A stretch of DNA of 64,000 nt, taken from contig JAAVZC010000007.1 in assembly GCA_022791455.1 (NCBI GenBank), forward strand, positions 184,059 through 248,058, given 5' to 3'. The notes under the pieces were generated by a model. It was given only the letters and a program-made list of their open reading frames with translations. It had not been told where the DNA came from and searched no databases. Position 1 is the first letter of the stretch. Every line of letters begins with the position of its first letter. Shown in pieces: positions 42,723 through 51,820 of the stretch. Origin of the DNA: Eggerthellaceae bacterium (GTDB lineage Bacteria > Actinomycetota > Coriobacteriia > Coriobacteriales > Eggerthellaceae). The translations under genes and the position numbers were made by a program.

Positions 42723-45614
42723 TTACCCTTCACGGACGGGCAGCCATTCTTTCAGGCGCTCGTCTTCGACTGTCGAAATGATGGGAGTGCCGTCCTCGGG
42801 CGCGCAGGGCACCGGGTTCTCGAACGGGCTGTTCTCGGGCGTCGCCTTGTACACCTTCACCAGGTACGCGCGCAGGGTCGCCGCACCATTGATGGGGTCC
42901 TGCGTGTTCGGATCCACCAGCACGTTCACGTTGGAGAGATCCCAACCGTGAGTGGGCGCGGGAAGTTCCGGGTACCACCAGGCGTGGTCGCACTCGATGA
43001 CGCCGGGGGCAATGCCGTAGAACAGCGACGCCACCTCGCGGATGCGACCGCGCTTGCTCTCGATCCAGCACCAGTCGCCATCGCTGATGCCCAGGTCAGC
43101 TGCCGTTTCGGGGTTGATCTGGAACACCGGCACCACCGCCTCCTCGCGGCAGAAGGGCACCTGGCGGCCTTCGCTGTGGAAGTACACCGGAATGCGGCGG
43201 CCAGAAGTGAAGATGATGGGGTACTCCTCGTAGGTGTCCGGCGTGGAATAGGGGCTCTCATAGGGCTCATGAATGGAGGGCAGCTCGTGACCCGGATGAT
43301 AAGTCTCCAGCACCGTCGACCACAGCTCGAACAAGCCGGTAGGGGTATCGAAGCCCGGCTTCACCCCGGTCTTGCGCAGATGCCCCAGCATGTAGCGGTA
43401 GCAGTAGCCCCAGGGAGAGATCTCCTTCAGATCCCACTGGCCGTGCTCCTGGTACTGCTCCACGAAGTCGTTCCAGTCCTCCACGTGAATCGTGCCGCCC
43501 TCGGGGCCGGGAGTCGCGAAGCCCAGCTTGTACGGGAGCACCGACAAGTCGTTCATCTGCTCCTCATTGGGCCAGCCGATGTTCAGCCATTCCTCCGGGA
43601 ACCACGGCGGCGCCGCTTCCTTGTCCATGGGCCACCAGGGAATGCCCATCAGCTTCAGAATCTGAATGATCTGAGCGGAGTCCATGCGCGCCTCGCCCAG
43701 CGGCTCCTGGCAGCGCACCTGCGCATTCAGGCCGCATTCCGCGCCCTGCGAGGGACGCAGCAAGTTGTTCTCCAAATAGTGGGTAGCCGGAAGCGCGAGG
43801 TCCGCCAGTTCCAGCTGCGGTACATGCCACAGCTCGGCGCACCAGAAGAAGTCCAGGCGCCGGATGGCTTCCCAGTTGCGCGCCGCGTTGGCGGAATGGA
43901 AGTGGTTGCCAGTGGCGGCCAGCATAGCGCGCAGCGGATAGGGCTTGCCCAAGAGCGTCATGTCGGTGGCCGTGGCCTGGTCGTAGTGCATAGAGGCGCC
44001 GCCCAGCGTGCGGAACCAAGGCAGCAGCGGGAAGCGCTCGGCGCCCGCCACCTTCGCCTGCACCTCGGGGCTCAGACCCGGAACGCCAATGGGAGCGGCG
44101 AAGTCGATGCCCACGGTGTAGTAGGACTGAATGGGCTCGCCGCCGCGGTTGCCGTTGGGGGAATCCAGGTTGCCCATGAGCGTGGAGAGGATGAGCAGTT
44201 CGCGCTCGGTGTCGATGGCGTTGCCGGTGTGTTCGGGGGCGAGATTGTAGATGACCGGACCCGCATGCAGCTCCTGGCCGTAGAGTTCCGCCACCGCGCG
44301 AATCTTCGCCGGATCAACCCAACAGTACTCACCGGTGCGTTCCGGCGTCCACTCGGCCAAGCGATTGCCGTACTCCTGCAGCACCGGGCGGCAAGAAACG
44401 GTGCGGCCGTCCTTCAAAGTTACCGAGTACTCGCCCTTCAGCGCCGGGTCGATATTGGCACCGAAGCCGGGGTCGACGGGCACGTAGAGCTTGTTGTGGC
44501 GGGTGAAGTCCTTCACCTCGTTGTAGCCGTTCTCGCCCTGCCAGACCACTTCGTCGGCGTCGTACCAGATGGGGCCGTTGCTCACCGTGTCCCACACCAT
44601 AAAGCGCTTGGGGCTGCCGCCTTCCACCAGGTCGGACTCTTTCAGCAGGCGCGTGCTGATCTCGAGCGGATAGGTGCCGCCCTTGAACTCGTTCACGTAC
44701 TCGAACCCGCTGGGCTCCAAGTCCTCAGCGTACAGGAACGCGGCGTTCGACCAGCGCTTCAAGAACGCCTCGTCGTAGCTTTCCATCTCGTTGATGATGA
44801 TGTTCAGCATGCAGGCGCCCAGCGCGTCGTCGGTGCCAGGGCGCACCGGCAGCCAGTGCTCACATTCCTTGCCCAGGTTCTGCAGGCGCGGGCCCACCAC
44901 GATGGAGTGCTCGGACCCCACCTGGGCGTCCACCGTCACGCGGCAGGCGTTGTCGTAGTTGGACATCTCCTGGTTCGTGCCCCACTGGAAGAAGATCTTC
45001 GGGTTCTCGTTGAGCGCAGTCCAGTGGCAGGGATAGCAGCTCATCATGCCGGAAGTCTCGCGCGGGCCCTTGCAAATCTGTCCGGCGGTGGTGCCGGCAT
45101 TCGGGGTGCCGAAGTAGGCGCCGCAGGTCATAACGCCAATTGAGGTTTGGCGGCTCGTGCCGTGGTAGGTGCGGATGGCAGGCCCGCCGTATTTGTCGAT
45201 GACGTTCTGCAGGCAATCGGCCGCCAGCTGGTTCGCCTCGTCCCAGCTGATGCGCACCCAAGCCGGGTCCTCGCCCTTGGGACGAGTGCGGCGCATGGGA
45301 TAGCGCAGGCGGGCCGGATGATAGAGCTGCTGCATGCCGGACTTGCCCTTCGCGCACAAATTGCCGCGACTGGTGTAAGCGTGCTCGTCGCCGGTGATGT
45401 CCACCACGCGACCGTTCTCCACCCAAACCCAGATGGCGCATTCCATCTTGCCGCAGCAACGGCAGAGGCTGCGGATCTTCTTGATCTCGCCGGCAGCTCC
45501 GTCCTCTTCGGCAATCGCGCTCAGGCTTCCCGCCGTGGCCGACAGCGCCGTGGCTGCAGCAGTGGCGGCAGCAAGCTTAGCGAACGTGCGCCTGGAAACG
45601 TTCAGTTTCCCCAT
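42723..45614 (-). CDS. Tat-exported molybdopterin oxidoreductase, DMSO reductase family, cassette 2
   Basis: 963 residues. The Tat signal is NVSRRTFAKLAAATAAATAL, with cleavage near SAIAEED. The Fe-S motif is CRCCGKMEC...GNLCAKG. GTSR, GQICKGPRET and the C-terminal FTSGRRIPVYFHSEGRQVPFCREE all recur in cassette 1, showing a shared subfamily. The start follows GAAGGAGGAATC. The acceptor substrate is unknown. Subfamily members in gut Coriobacteriia include dehydroxylases of catechol compounds, so an aromatic acceptor is a reasonable idea but unproven. A LysR gene diverges upstream. Confidence 0.93.
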   Translation of the reverse strand: MGKLNVSRRTFAKLAAATAAATALSATAGSLSAIAEEDGAAGEIKKIRSLCRCCGKMECAIWVWVENGRVVDITGDEHAYTSRGNLCAKGKSGMQQLYHPARLRYPMRRTRPKGEDPAWVRISWDEANQLAADCLQNVIDKYGGPAIRTYHGTSRQTSIGVMTCGAYFGTPNAGTTAGQICKGPRETSGMMSCYPCHWTALNENPKIFFQWGTNQEMSNYDNACRVTVDAQVGSEHSIVVGPRLQNLGKECEHWLPVRPGTDDALGACMLNIIINEMESYDEAFLKRWSNAAFLYAEDLEPSGFEYVNEFKGGTYPLEISTRLLKESDLVEGGSPKRFMVWDTVSNGPIWYDADEVVWQGENGYNEVKDFTRHNKLYVPVDPGFGANIDPALKGEYSVTLKDGRTVSCRPVLQEYGNRLAEWTPERTGEYCWVDPAKIRAVAELYGQELHAGPVIYNLAPEHTGNAIDTERELLILSTLMGNLDSPNGNRGGEPIQSYYTVGIDFAAPIGVPGLSPEVQAKVAGAERFPLLPWFRTLGGASMHYDQATATDMTLLGKPYPLRAMLAATGNHFHSANAARNWEAIRRLDFFWCAELWHVPQLELADLALPATHYLENNLLRPSQGAECGLNAQVRCQEPLGEARMDSAQIIQILKLMGIPWWPMDKEAAPPWFPEEWLNIGWPNEEQMNDLSVLPYKLGFATPGPEGGTIHVEDWNDFVEQYQEHGQWDLKEISPWGYCYRYMLGHLRKTGVKPGFDTPTGLFELWSTVLETYHPGHELPSIHEPYESPYSTPDTYEEYPIIFTSGRRIPVYFHSEGRQVPFCREEAVVPVFQINPETAADLGISDGDWCWIESKRGRIREVASLFYGIAPGVIECDHAWWYPELPAPTHGWDLSNVNVLVDPNTQDPINGAATLRAYLVKVYKATPENSPFENPVPCAPEDGTPIISTVEDERLKEWLPVREG

Positions 45615-45917
45615 GATTCCTCCTTCTCAAAAAGCCCTCCAGGGTGCCATCTACGGTACAGCGCCTGAAGGGCCATCGAAGATTGGAAAGAACGCATAAC
45701 GCTGGGCATCCTTTTCATGAACCTCTCCCGCCAAAAGAAGAGCAGCCACCTGTTTCGGAAGAGCGCTATTCGAAAATCGAATGCTCGATCAGCGCACCGC
45801 TGCCATTGCGGAAGTAATATTTCACCGAGGCTTACATAGGGGGCCCAGCTTTGGGTATCATGGCACGCGGAACGAATTCAGCGAATCGTTCGGGGGCTAT
45901 ATTAGAGGGGGTAAGGC
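45615..45917. promoter_or_regulatory. Divergent control region with a LysR-type box
   Basis: 303 bases between cassette 2 and lysR. ATTCG-N5-CGAAT at 45768-45782 is a perfect palindrome of the T-N11-A class bound by LysR proteins. It lies 154 bases from the reductase start and 136 bases from lysR. No other clear element was found. Confidence 0.6.
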
Positions 45918-46814
45918 TTGAATATTGAATATCTGCGCGAGTTCACAACCGCCGCAATGACGCTCAACTTAAGCCAGGCAGCCAAGGAACTGCACCTCTC
46001 CCAACCCTCCCTGAGCAAGCACATTGCCTCCCTGGAAAAGGAATGCGGAAGCCAGCTGTTCAAGCGCTCTGCTTCGCGCGTACAGCTGACGCCCGCCGGC
46101 ATGCTGCTGTTCGAGGAAGCCTCGAAGCTTCTTCGCTTTCATGATGAAACGCTGGCGAAGATTCGCCAGATCAGTTCGATCGAAACCATTCGCATCGGCG
46201 GCCTGTACCGGTCGAATCGGGTGATCGCACTTGCCAACAGCGCGCTGGCGGCTCTCACGGCCAGCGGTACGGCGGCCAGCCTTAACTATCAAGACCACCG
46301 GTCCCAGCCCTATGATCAGCTGCTCCAGGAAGACCGCATCGACGTGGCAATCTCTATTCTGGGGCCGGGGGAAGTAGCGCCTGCCGGGCTGGAGGCGAAG
46401 TTCCTCTTCGACGATCCCATGGTGTGCCTGGCGAAGAAGGCCCACCCCTTCTATGAGCGGGAGAGCCTGAAAGTGAGCGACCTGTCCGGACAGAGCATCC
46501 TTCAGCCGGTAGGATCCTATTCCACCGACCATGGTCGTTCGACCGTGAAGACGCTGCTGGAAAAACACAACGCCATGCCCTTTCAGCTGCCGGTGTTCCT
46601 CCACTCCATCTCCGAGCTGTCAACTGTGCCCAACGACACCTGCCTGCTCATCATGGAGCGCTCGATGGCGCAATCCCAGCCCTTCGGCGACGAATACCGC
46701 ATCATCCCCTTCGAGGAAGACGACGCGGTATTCTCGTTCTACGCCCTAACCCGAAAGAACGAACAACGTCCATCGGTTAAGAGTTTCTTGAACCTGCTGA
46801 CCACCGAAGCATAA
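45918..46814 (+). CDS. LysR-family transcriptional regulator, cassette 2
   Basis: 298 residues. The N-terminal winged helix has the LysR pattern YLREFTTAAMTLNLSQAAKELHLSQPSLSKHIASLEKECGSQLFKRS. The effector-binding domain follows from about residue 90 (IRIGGLYRS ... RIDVAISILGPGE). The start is a TTG at 45918 after GGGGGTAAGG; no ATG lies nearby. It is divergent from cassette 2, so it is probably its activator, with a box at 45768-45782. It is the only cassette here with LysR instead of membrane LuxR, suggesting an intracellular inducer. Confidence 0.93.
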   Translation: MNIEYLREFTTAAMTLNLSQAAKELHLSQPSLSKHIASLEKECGSQLFKRSASRVQLTPAGMLLFEEASKLLRFHDETLAKIRQISSIETIRIGGLYRSNRVIALANSALAALTASGTAASLNYQDHRSQPYDQLLQEDRIDVAISILGPGEVAPAGLEAKFLFDDPMVCLAKKAHPFYERESLKVSDLSGQSILQPVGSYSTDHGRSTVKTLLEKHNAMPFQLPVFLHSISELSTVPNDTCLLIMERSMAQSQPFGDEYRIIPFEEDDAVFSFYALTRKNEQRPSVKSFLNLLTTEA

Positions 46815-46845
46815 ACCCGATCTCCATCCATGCAGACCAAACAAA

Positions 46846-46877
46846 AAAGAAACCCCAGGTTGAGCTGGGGTTTCTTT
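46846..46877. terminator. Bidirectional terminator between lysR and tRNA-Val
   Basis: Perfect 13-bp stem AAAGAAACCCCAG / CTGGGGTTTCTTT with a 6-base loop and AT-rich flanks on both sides. Confidence 0.85.
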
Positions 46878-46887
46878 GAGTTAGTTA

Positions 46888-46962
46888 TGGTGGTCGAGGA
46901 GGGATTTGAACCCCCGACCTTGTGCTTGTAAGGCACCTGCGCTCCCGCTGCGCCACTCGACC
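46888..46962 (-). tRNA. tRNA-Val(UAC)
   Basis: Read on the minus strand: acceptor GGTCGAG / CTCGACC, discriminator A and encoded CCA. The D arm is GCGC-AGCGGGA-GCGC. The anticodon loop CTTACAA gives UAC. The T arm contains GGTTCAAATCC. Confidence 0.95.
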
Positions 46963-47020
46963 ATTCGCAAATTACGAACCTGTGCATTCTCCCACAACTG
47001 GGCGAATGCATCAAGCGCCA

Positions 47021-48037
47021 TTACGCCAGGTAGGTCCATTCTCCGGCGTAGCGGGCTACCCAGTGGGCGCAGGAGCGGATGACCACCAGCTGCGCCGCGG
47101 CACTGGCCCACGCGCACAGATAGCAGAACACCGCCGTGACCAGCAGGAAGCCGAAGCCGCCGCCCAGGATAGCACCCACCATGTAGGTGGGATCGGGCAC
47201 CGCAGCCGTCGCCGCGATGGGAATCAGCGTCACCATGGCGAACAGCGCGTACACGAACGAGAGCACGATCAGCACACCCGCCGCGATAAGGCTCGGGGCG
47301 ATGCAGGCCCACAGCAGCCCCGACCAGTCGCGCTTGATAGCGGTCCAAGCATCGGCAATCTTGAAGCCCTCCCCCAGCTGGGAGCGCATGGCCATGCGCA
47401 GCTGCAAGATATTGGTGAACATGGCCACCAAGAAGCCGATGACCACAGCGGCAATCCAGCCCACCAGCGGAATCCAACCCAAGATACCTCCAACCAGGCC
47501 AGACACCAAGCTGAACACCAGCGCAATCACGAAGGCGTAGAAGCCAATCTCGAAGTTGCGCCCGGTCACCACCTTCTTCGGCAGCGGGGTACGCCCGCCG
47601 AAGGGCACCTCCTTCGACCATTCCAGCATGTAGCCGGAGTTCACAAAGTTTAGGATGGGCACGCACTCGACCAGCCCCAGAAACGCCGTCTTCTTCCAGA
47701 AGCCCGGCTGCTTGCAATCGGCCCAACCGGCAGACAGGCAGCTCTTAGCATAGGCGGTGGTGGGAATGGGCTCGGGAGCCGGAGCCGCCTGCCAATTGCC
47801 ACCATAAGGCTGTTGCGGCGGAACGTTGCCGCCGGCAGACCCTGCCGCGCCCGTGCTGTAGGGCTCGGTGGGCTGAGTAGGGGCGGCGCCGTACGCGCCG
47901 GTCGCGCCTTCATCCTTCGGCTGCCATGTGCCCGCACTGCCGCTGGGCTTGGGGGCATCGGTGCCAAAGGCCTGATCCCAGCCTTCCGGCGCTGCTGGCG
48001 CCTCGCCTTCCACGGGCTTGTTGTTCTCGTCAGTCAT
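47021..48037 (-). CDS. DUF4013-like multi-pass membrane protein
   Basis: 338 residues. The first ~90 are Pro/Gly/Ala/Gln-rich and disordered. Five to six helices follow, including FYAFVIALVFSLVSGLVGGILG, IPLVGWIAAVVIGFLVAMF, LLWACIAPSLIAAGVLIVLSFVYAL and YMVGAILGGGFGFLLVTAVFCYL. NILQLRMAMRSQLGEGFKIADAW between helices matches the DUF4013 pattern, in which a cytoplasmic FKI helix is usual. Function unknown. It is unlinked to any operon. Confidence 0.75.
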   Translation of the reverse strand: MTDENNKPVEGEAPAAPEGWDQAFGTDAPKPSGSAGTWQPKDEGATGAYGAAPTQPTEPYSTGAAGSAGGNVPPQQPYGGNWQAAPAPEPIPTTAYAKSCLSAGWADCKQPGFWKKTAFLGLVECVPILNFVNSGYMLEWSKEVPFGGRTPLPKKVVTGRNFEIGFYAFVIALVFSLVSGLVGGILGWIPLVGWIAAVVIGFLVAMFTNILQLRMAMRSQLGEGFKIADAWTAIKRDWSGLLWACIAPSLIAAGVLIVLSFVYALFAMVTLIPIAATAAVPDPTYMVGAILGGGFGFLLVTAVFCYLCAWASAAAQLVVIRSCAHWVARYAGEWTYLA

Positions 48038-48176
48038 GCAAAACCTCTTTCCTCAAACCGGTTGCCCGGACTTACATTCTGTTTCTGCCGCGATTCTACC
48101 CCATCGCCCCGCGGCCAGCGAGGAGAACGCGTCCCATAAGGGAACTGTAATGATCAGGCCCGCTCCAAAGGCGCCG

Positions 48177-49889
48177 CTACTCGGCCATCCCCTGCTCGCG
48201 TGCCGCCTTCAGCTGCGCCTCGTGGGCCATGTCCTTGCGAATGCGGAAGTACTCCCACACCAGCAGCACGAACAGCAGCGTCATCACAATCAGGTAGCCG
48301 ATAACCGCGCCCGGCAGCCCCGTGAACATGACCAGCAAAATGGGCACGAACAGCGAGAACCCGAACGTGACCAGGTACAATGTGGTCACGTCCTTCTGGC
48401 GACGCATCACGGTAATCACCTGATACATGAAGTCGATGGCCGCCGTCACGCCGCCGGCCGCCAGCATAATGTACATGAGGCCGCGGAACTGCTCGAAATC
48501 GATGCCGTAGAGGAAACTCATGACGGGAATGCCGACCCAAGCCATGATCAGCACGTTCGCCGCAGTAACCGCCAGGATGACCCCCAAAATGCCCACCATG
48601 ATGAGGTCGAACTGCCGCCGCTTCGAGCCGTCCTGCCACACGCCGGCCATGCGCACCAGCAGCGGCTTGTACACCAGCTGCGAAGTGATGAGAATGCCCT
48701 GGGCCGGAAAGTAGAGCGCGTTGAAGTACAGCTGGTTGTCGTAGGAAAGGGCGCCCTCCATCACGAACTTCGGCATGTTGTCGATGAGCGCGTACAGGAA
48801 CAGCGCCACGAACAGCGGGGCCGTGTTCTTGAACAGCTGGGCCACGCTGGCCAGCGACACCTTCCGCGATTTCGGCGTTTCCAGAAGCGTCAGCGGATAG
48901 GTGACCACCACGAACGTGGCGGCCGCGGCAATGGCCATGCCGAAGGAGGCGGCCACCATGTTGCGGCTGATCACCAGCAAAATGGCGAACACCACCAGCG
49001 CCAGCACCGAGCGCAGCGCCTGGGAGATGCCCGCCAGATACAGCTTGTCCACCTGCTGCAGGCGCCCCTCGTACACGTCCGCCAAACCGTCCACCATGCG
49101 GTAGAGGAACACCCCCACCGACAGGTAGAACATCTCGGCATCGTAGCCGCGGATGGCGCAGTAGAGGCAGCCCACCACCACCATGAGCACGCAGGTGATC
49201 CAGCGGCTGACCTGGTAATCAGCGAAGGAGTGCACCTCCTCCACGTCGGAAATCTGGTAGGTGCGCACGCCGAAATTCGCCAGAATGAACAGCAGCGAGC
49301 CCACCACAAAGGCCATGGAGAACATACCCGCCTGCTCCACGCCCACCAACTGGGTGGCGATCATGGTCAGGATGGGGAACACCATGCCCCACGCGCCTAC
49401 GCCCACCGTGTTCCAGATGAAGTCCTTGGTGGTTTTATGGGAGCCGTACTGGGCTTCCTGCTCGGAAAGGCCGCCTTCGCTGATAGCTCCCATAACGCGG
49501 TCGAACCATTGGTTGGCCAAGCGGGTTATGGGGTTGCCGCGGCGCTGCTGAGCCGCTCGTTGGCGTTGGGCCGTGCGGGCGCGGGCCGTTTCGGTGGGGT
49601 CAGGCGCCGTTGCCGCACCTTCGCGAGCTTCGCCTTCCAAGCGCGCGGTTTCCTCGGCACCGGGCAGCTGGGCAGTTTCGTCCGCCCCTTGCGCCCCTTC
49701 GCCGTAGATCAGTCGCTCGCGGCGGGAAACGTCGTCGCGCACCGAAGGCCGCGGCTCATCGGTCAGACGGCGTGGCGGCTCTTCGCCCAAAAACCCCGAT
49801 CGCGGCGCCGCAGAGCCCTCGCGCCGGTGCACCCCGCGCTCGCGCCTCACGCTCGGCCGCTGATTGCCCTGTGGGTTTTCGCCAAACAC
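48177..49889 (-). CDS. Polysaccharide flippase-like protein (MOP superfamily)
   Basis: 570 residues with an Arg/Glu/Pro-rich N-terminus of ~140 residues, then about 12 helices. FIWNTVGVGAWGMVFPILTMIATQLVGVEQAGMFSMAFVVGSLLF fits the start of Wzx/MOP flippases, which move lipid-linked glycans across the membrane. The helix ends at LLFVLLVWEYFRIRKDM. No glycosyltransferase genes are adjacent, so the substrate (teichuronic acid, capsule or wall glycan) is unknown. The long N-terminal extension is unusual. Confidence 0.85.
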   Translation of the reverse strand: MFGENPQGNQRPSVRRERGVHRREGSAAPRSGFLGEEPPRRLTDEPRPSVRDDVSRRERLIYGEGAQGADETAQLPGAEETARLEGEAREGAATAPDPTETARARTAQRQRAAQQRRGNPITRLANQWFDRVMGAISEGGLSEQEAQYGSHKTTKDFIWNTVGVGAWGMVFPILTMIATQLVGVEQAGMFSMAFVVGSLLFILANFGVRTYQISDVEEVHSFADYQVSRWITCVLMVVVGCLYCAIRGYDAEMFYLSVGVFLYRMVDGLADVYEGRLQQVDKLYLAGISQALRSVLALVVFAILLVISRNMVAASFGMAIAAAATFVVVTYPLTLLETPKSRKVSLASVAQLFKNTAPLFVALFLYALIDNMPKFVMEGALSYDNQLYFNALYFPAQGILITSQLVYKPLLVRMAGVWQDGSKRRQFDLIMVGILGVILAVTAANVLIMAWVGIPVMSFLYGIDFEQFRGLMYIMLAAGGVTAAIDFMYQVITVMRRQKDVTTLYLVTFGFSLFVPILLVMFTGLPGAVIGYLIVMTLLFVLLVWEYFRIRKDMAHEAQLKAAREQGMAE

Positions 49890-50003
49890 GCCGACCTTGT
49901 CCCTTTCGCTTCCCTGCCGATAAAATCACAACGCTCTAGTATAGGTTTTCGGAAAAAGGGATGCGCGGTTTTTCACGTTCCGGACAAAATCGCTCACGAA
50001 TTG

Positions 50004-51443
50004 TTAAGGTGTGGGCGGCAGCTCCGCCGACTCCACGCGGTCGAGCAGCTCTTGGCGGGTGTGAACGTCCAGCTTGGCGTAGAGGTGCTTCACATGGGTG
50101 CGCACCGTGTTTTCAGAGATGATGAAGGCATCGGCGATGTAGGCCTTCGAGCGGCCGCGGGCCAGAAGCTCCAGAATTTCCGTTTCACGCGAGGTGAGAT
50201 CCGCCTCTTTCGCAAGCGCCTTGCAGCGGCGCTCGATCACGTCCTCGCCCCAGGTGCCCATGAACTCCTGAGCAGCGCTAATGCGCTCCACGTCCGATTC
50301 CTCGTCTAAATCTTCCTTCTTCAAATCGGAGAAAACGAGCGAACGGCCCACCGCATTTTCATCAAGGAAGTAGATGGCCGCGAGCACGGTAGCCCACACG
50401 ATGGCCGCCGCCACCATGGTATCGGCCGTGGCCCCGCGCACCAAATTGCCCACCGCGGTGCCCAGCGCGAACGGCAGGGCATAGGCAGCCCAGCCGGCGG
50501 CGAACACCGTGGCCACGCGGTAAGAGCTGTGGCGGGCGATGTCGGCCAACGCCAGAAACAGCAAAATGATGAGCAGCGTCTGGGCCGTGCGCACCAGCGA
50601 GAGCAAGTATCCCAACAGGCTCTCATCGATGTAGGGCAGAAACACGAGCGCCGTAGTCATGAGCAGCACAATAAGGCGCCAGGTGCGGCTGAAGCTGAGG
50701 CCGCCGCCCATGGGAAGCACCCACAGAAACAGCCCGATGCCCAGCACCATTTCGGCGCCGTGGTGCAGCAGGATCAAAGCCGGCTGGGTGGCGGGAATGC
50801 CATCCAGCATCACCGACTGCACAATGCCCACCGCCAAGCTGTAGACCGCAACCCCCAGCGCCACGCGCCACAAGGACGAAACCGTGCGGTGATTGAACAA
50901 GATGATCGCCGGAGCCGCCGTCGGCGCGCCCCGCTTCGCCAAAAGACAGCTGCCGAAAGCCGCCGCGGGCAGCAACATGAGCACCACAACCTCGACAGCC
51001 GGGGGCAGCAGGTCCACTGCCGCCTTCCCCACCGATCCGAGCGCCATGGTAAGAAACACGAGCGGCGCCGAGAAACTGGCCTCGAAGCGGGCGTACAGCT
51101 GAGCCCAGCGAATATAAGCCCAGGACACGCCAATGCCGCCCAGACAGGAGCCGAGGATCAGCTCGACCGTGCGGTCGCCGCCGACCGGCAGCGACACCAA
51201 AAGCACCGCGGCCATCATGCAGGCGGCCGCGATGAGATCGACCATATGCCGCATGTCGGAATCAAGCTCGCGCCGCAGCGAGAAGAGCACAACCGCTCCC
51301 AAAAACACCGCCTGCGCGGTATAGAGCCACGTCATAACGGGAGCGCCCTCGATGGCGGCTCCTTGATGGGTGGTGCAGTAGATCCACATGTGGACAAACA
51401 TGAGGCCAAGATAGCTCGGCTTGACCTTCTGGAAGAACCCCAT
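50004..51443 (-). CDS. LuxR-type regulator with multi-helix membrane domain, cassette 3
   Basis: 479 residues from the ATG at 51443 (AAGGGGCGG upstream); a GTG at 51461 would add six residues. About 12 helices occupy residues 10-375, then a linker and the LuxR helix-turn-helix (EADLTSRETEILELLARGRSKAYIADAFIISENTVRTHVKHLYAKLDVHTRQELLDRVE). It is divergent from the flavin reductase operon and is probably its regulator. In layout it matches the regulators at 19820 and 58102, although the sequences differ widely in the membrane part. Confidence 0.9.
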   Translation of the reverse strand: MGFFQKVKPSYLGLMFVHMWIYCTTHQGAAIEGAPVMTWLYTAQAVFLGAVVLFSLRRELDSDMRHMVDLIAAACMMAAVLLVSLPVGGDRTVELILGSCLGGIGVSWAYIRWAQLYARFEASFSAPLVFLTMALGSVGKAAVDLLPPAVEVVVLMLLPAAAFGSCLLAKRGAPTAAPAIILFNHRTVSSLWRVALGVAVYSLAVGIVQSVMLDGIPATQPALILLHHGAEMVLGIGLFLWVLPMGGGLSFSRTWRLIVLLMTTALVFLPYIDESLLGYLLSLVRTAQTLLIILLFLALADIARHSSYRVATVFAAGWAAYALPFALGTAVGNLVRGATADTMVAAAIVWATVLAAIYFLDENAVGRSLVFSDLKKEDLDEESDVERISAAQEFMGTWGEDVIERRCKALAKEADLTSRETEILELLARGRSKAYIADAFIISENTVRTHVKHLYAKLDVHTRQELLDRVESAELPPTP

Positions 51444-51820
51444 GCACCGCCCCTTTGTCACTGGAAGAAATAATGCAGCCCCAAACCCTTGGTCGAGATT
51501 CTAGCATCCCCGCGTTTTTGACGGACGCGGGATGAAAGATGATTCGCTTACTCGCATATGCTCTGACCTGCGGTTTTGCAAAAATGCCCCGTTTCGGGGT
51601 AGCTGTTTTCAGTCACGTTTCAGCCCAGTTGCACCGTTTCGGGTGTTGTGAGTGAAATCCGCCGCTTCCTACAATCGCCCCAGTTGCGAGAGGGGGCGTA
51701 AGCGCGCCGCCGGACCGAACCCCGGCCGCGCCGCCCTCCCTCATCGCCACTGCCCTCGGCGCTTTTGCCTGCATCGTCGGAGGGCTCGGGAGAGAGCTGC
51801 AGGCACAGGAAGGAGGAGGC
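51444..51820. promoter_or_regulatory. Divergent control region of cassette 3 with two small palindromes
   Basis: 377 bases without a gene. CCCC-GTTTC-GGGG (51587-51599) and CACC-GTTTCG-GGTG (51632-51645) share CCGTTTCGG and start 45 bases apart. They are candidate operators for the LuxR at 50004. No strong promoter was recognised. Confidence 0.45.

Noticed and set aside
41235..45143. A 1302-residue open frame on the plus strand
   Set aside because: It is the antisense shadow of the cassette 2 genes, which have clear domains, signal peptide and ribosome sites; the shadow is His/Gly/Arg-rich without any family pattern.
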